A stretch of 64,000 nucleotides of DNA, taken from positions 186,001-250,000 of the forward strand of contig JAHLTZ010000009.1 in assembly GCA_025786725.1 (NCBI GenBank), in the 5' to 3' direction. Positions 63,867-64,000 of the stretch are shown here, in pieces. The translations under genes were made by a program, and so were the position numbers. The first letter of the stretch is position 1; each line of letters opens with the position of its first letter. The notes beneath the pieces were generated by a model. That model saw only the letters and a list, made by a program, of their open reading frames with translations, was not told the DNA's origin and did no database searches. The stretch is from Syncephalis fuscata. Lineage: Eukaryota; Zoopagomycota; Zoopagomycetes; Zoopagales; Piptocephalidaceae.

Positions 63867-64000
63867 GCTGATGCAACAGTAAAATATTAGAAAATAGAAA
63901 AGAGTATTCAGACGCAAGAAACCACACTGTACGTAGTAACAACAATAACAATTGCAGAATGACATGAGATTGCGATCAATGGCTTTTATTAATATTTGAT

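Overview
The window is nuclear DNA of a fungus. The genes are eukaryotic, broken by many short (about 50-110 nt) AT-rich introns, use the standard code, and include fungal-type orthologues (RIB1, ERF2, BUD13, Arp9-like, AYR1-like, Yor1-like ABC transporter, Rvs167-like BAR-SH3 protein). Strong AT bias, intron-rich small genes and minor-spliceosome-type introns suggest an early-diverging lineage (Mucoromycota or Zoopagomycota); this placement is inference.

Layout. 0.1-15.6 kb is a dense housekeeping block: RLP24 (-), PAM18 (+), RIB1 (+), a BAR protein with two SH3 domains (-), NUP37 (+) and BUD13 (-) converging with 14 nt between stops, RPL5 (+), and the DHHC palmitoyltransferase ERF2 (+). 16-34.5 kb is an unstable accessory region: two nearly identical copies of a signal-peptide-bearing kinase-like gene, three of five copies of a LaeA-like methyltransferase (one inverted with its 5' flank), a phosphatidylserine decarboxylase gene (PSD2 type) and a decayed fragment of it, and a broken secreted PLC-like gene. 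35-57.8 kb is again housekeeping: Yor1-like ABC transporter, URB1/NPA1, an MFS transporter, AYR1-like reductase and Arp9-like protein, all on -, then HBS1/SKI7 on +. 58-64 kb holds a relic of a Fanzor (eukaryotic TnpB-like) nuclease and two more methyltransferase copies bracketed by a diverged inverted repeat.

The most notable observation is splicing. ERF2 and HBS1 each contain an intron that keeps the conserved reading frame only if removed as an AT-AC intron. Both begin ATATCCTT, the U12-type donor; ERF2 also has the U12 branch motif TCCTTAAC. URB1 has an intron with a perfect GTATCCTTT U12 donor and AG end. All three are 75-76 nt. NUP37 and BUD13 each appear to have a GC-AG intron, and PAM18, RIB1 and RPL5 all have an intron directly after the ATG.

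A caution for all broken genes: several conserved genes (RIB1, PSD2, the ABC transporter, MFS, URB1) show breaks that look like one missing base, several in A runs. This looks more like consensus error than biology, so the frameshifts in kinase, methyltransferase and Fanzor copies are not proof of pseudogenes. Exon limits were read by eye; CDS coordinates run from start to stop codon and include introns.
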